Source of the DNA: Pseudomonadota bacterium
GTDB lineage: Bacteria; Pseudomonadota; Gammaproteobacteria; Xanthomonadales; Xanthomonadaceae
Length of the DNA: 13,601 bases
Direction of reading: 5' to 3'
NCBI GenBank assembly: GCA_019348095.1
Contig: JAHWKC010000029.1
Location: forward strand, 1 to 13,601
Part shown: positions 13,369 to 13,601 of the stretch, in pieces
How the letters are laid out: each line of letters opens with the position of its first letter
Position numbering within the stretch: the stretch's first letter is position 1
Notes under the pieces: model-generated
The model's database searches: none
Told to the model about the DNA's origin: nothing
What the model saw: the letters and a program-made list of their open reading frames with translations, nothing else
Program-made: the position numbers and the translations under genes

Positions 13369-13601
13369 TCAGACCGTCTTGTGCTGTTCTATGTGCGCCG
13401 ACAGCGCCCGCAGCGAGGCGAAGATCTGCCGGTTCTGGTCGCCGTCCGAGCGCATCTGGAAGCCGTACTGCTTGCTGATCGCCAGCGCCAGTTCGAGCGC
13501 GTCGATCGAGTCCAGGCCGAGCCCCTCGCCGAACAGCGGTGCCTCCGGATCGATCTCCGGCGCGCTGAGGTCCTCCAGGTTGAGGCTGTCGATCAGCAAC
13601 T
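13369..13601 (-). CDS. Acyl carrier protein, partial (start beyond window edge)
   Basis: About 76 residues of a small acidic carrier protein are visible. The phosphopantetheine site is G-L-G-L-D-S-I-D-A-L-E-L, with the modified Ser encoded at 13507-13509. A second helix region ends in A-L-S-A-H-I-E-Q. It carries the growing polyene chain as a thioester. The gene enters from the right edge: the first visible codon is an internal Leu (TTG), since carrier proteins normally have several residues before the L-I-D-S-L-N segment, so the true start lies outside. The spacing to the membrane-protein gene (22 bases) and shared strand place it as an early gene of the same operon. Aryl polyene clusters often hold two carrier proteins, so a second may lie just outside. 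Confidence 0.9.
   Translation of the reverse strand, partial: LLIDSLNLEDLSAPEIDPEAPLFGEGLGLDSIDALELALAISKQYGFQMRSDGDQNRQIFASLRALSAHIEQHKTV

Overview
The window is about 13.6 kb of very GC-rich bacterial DNA. It most likely comes from the Xanthomonadaceae (Lysobacter/Luteimonas/Stenotrophomonas/Xanthomonas group). The grounds are a Xanthomonas-like SppA, several GTAG-headed palindromes of the kind described as REP/SMAG elements in Stenotrophomonas and relatives, and a run of aryl polyene (xanthomonadin-type) pigment genes. The genus cannot be fixed from the sequence alone.

Left part (1-5547). The window opens inside an AddB-like DNA-repair reading frame that loses its homology at about position 208, exactly where sppA (signal peptide peptidase, 138-2054, +) begins. 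sppA is followed by three GTAG palindromes. A small lipoprotein gene (2230-2454, -) and a short-chain dehydrogenase gene (2529-3308, +) then diverge from a 74-base gap. A secreted DUF4124-type protein (3381-4067, -) converges on the dehydrogenase. A 427-base gene-free stretch holds two GTAG palindromes forming a perfect 19-base inverted repeat. A membrane-anchored DJ-1/PfpI-family protein (4495-5547, +) follows.

Middle part (5649-7691). An OmpR-type response regulator and a sensor histidine kinase overlap by 23 bases and form a two-component system. A 16-codon frame is coupled to the kinase stop, and another GTAG palindrome lies before the next, convergent operon.

Right part (7747-13601, all on the minus strand). 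Seven tightly packed genes read leftwards from the right edge: acyl carrier protein (cut by the window edge), COG4648-type membrane protein, ApeI-like dehydratase, lysophospholipid-type acyltransferase, LolA-like periplasmic protein, MMPL/RND-type exporter and ApeP-like dehydratase. Two junctions are ATGA overlaps. From what is known of aryl polyene systems, the carrier protein holds the growing chain, the two hot-dog enzymes dehydrate 3-hydroxyacyl intermediates, the acyltransferase helps move the product to a lipid, and the LolA-like and MMPL proteins export it to the outer membrane. No ketosynthase, ketoreductase or AMP ligase is present in the window. They must lie beyond the right edge or elsewhere if the pathway is complete.

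I found no RNA genes, CRISPR arrays, insertion sequences or prophage genes. I saw no convincing undescribed system. The observations most worth a second look are the AddB-SppA junction, the GTAG palindromes and the unusual make-up of the aryl polyene segment.
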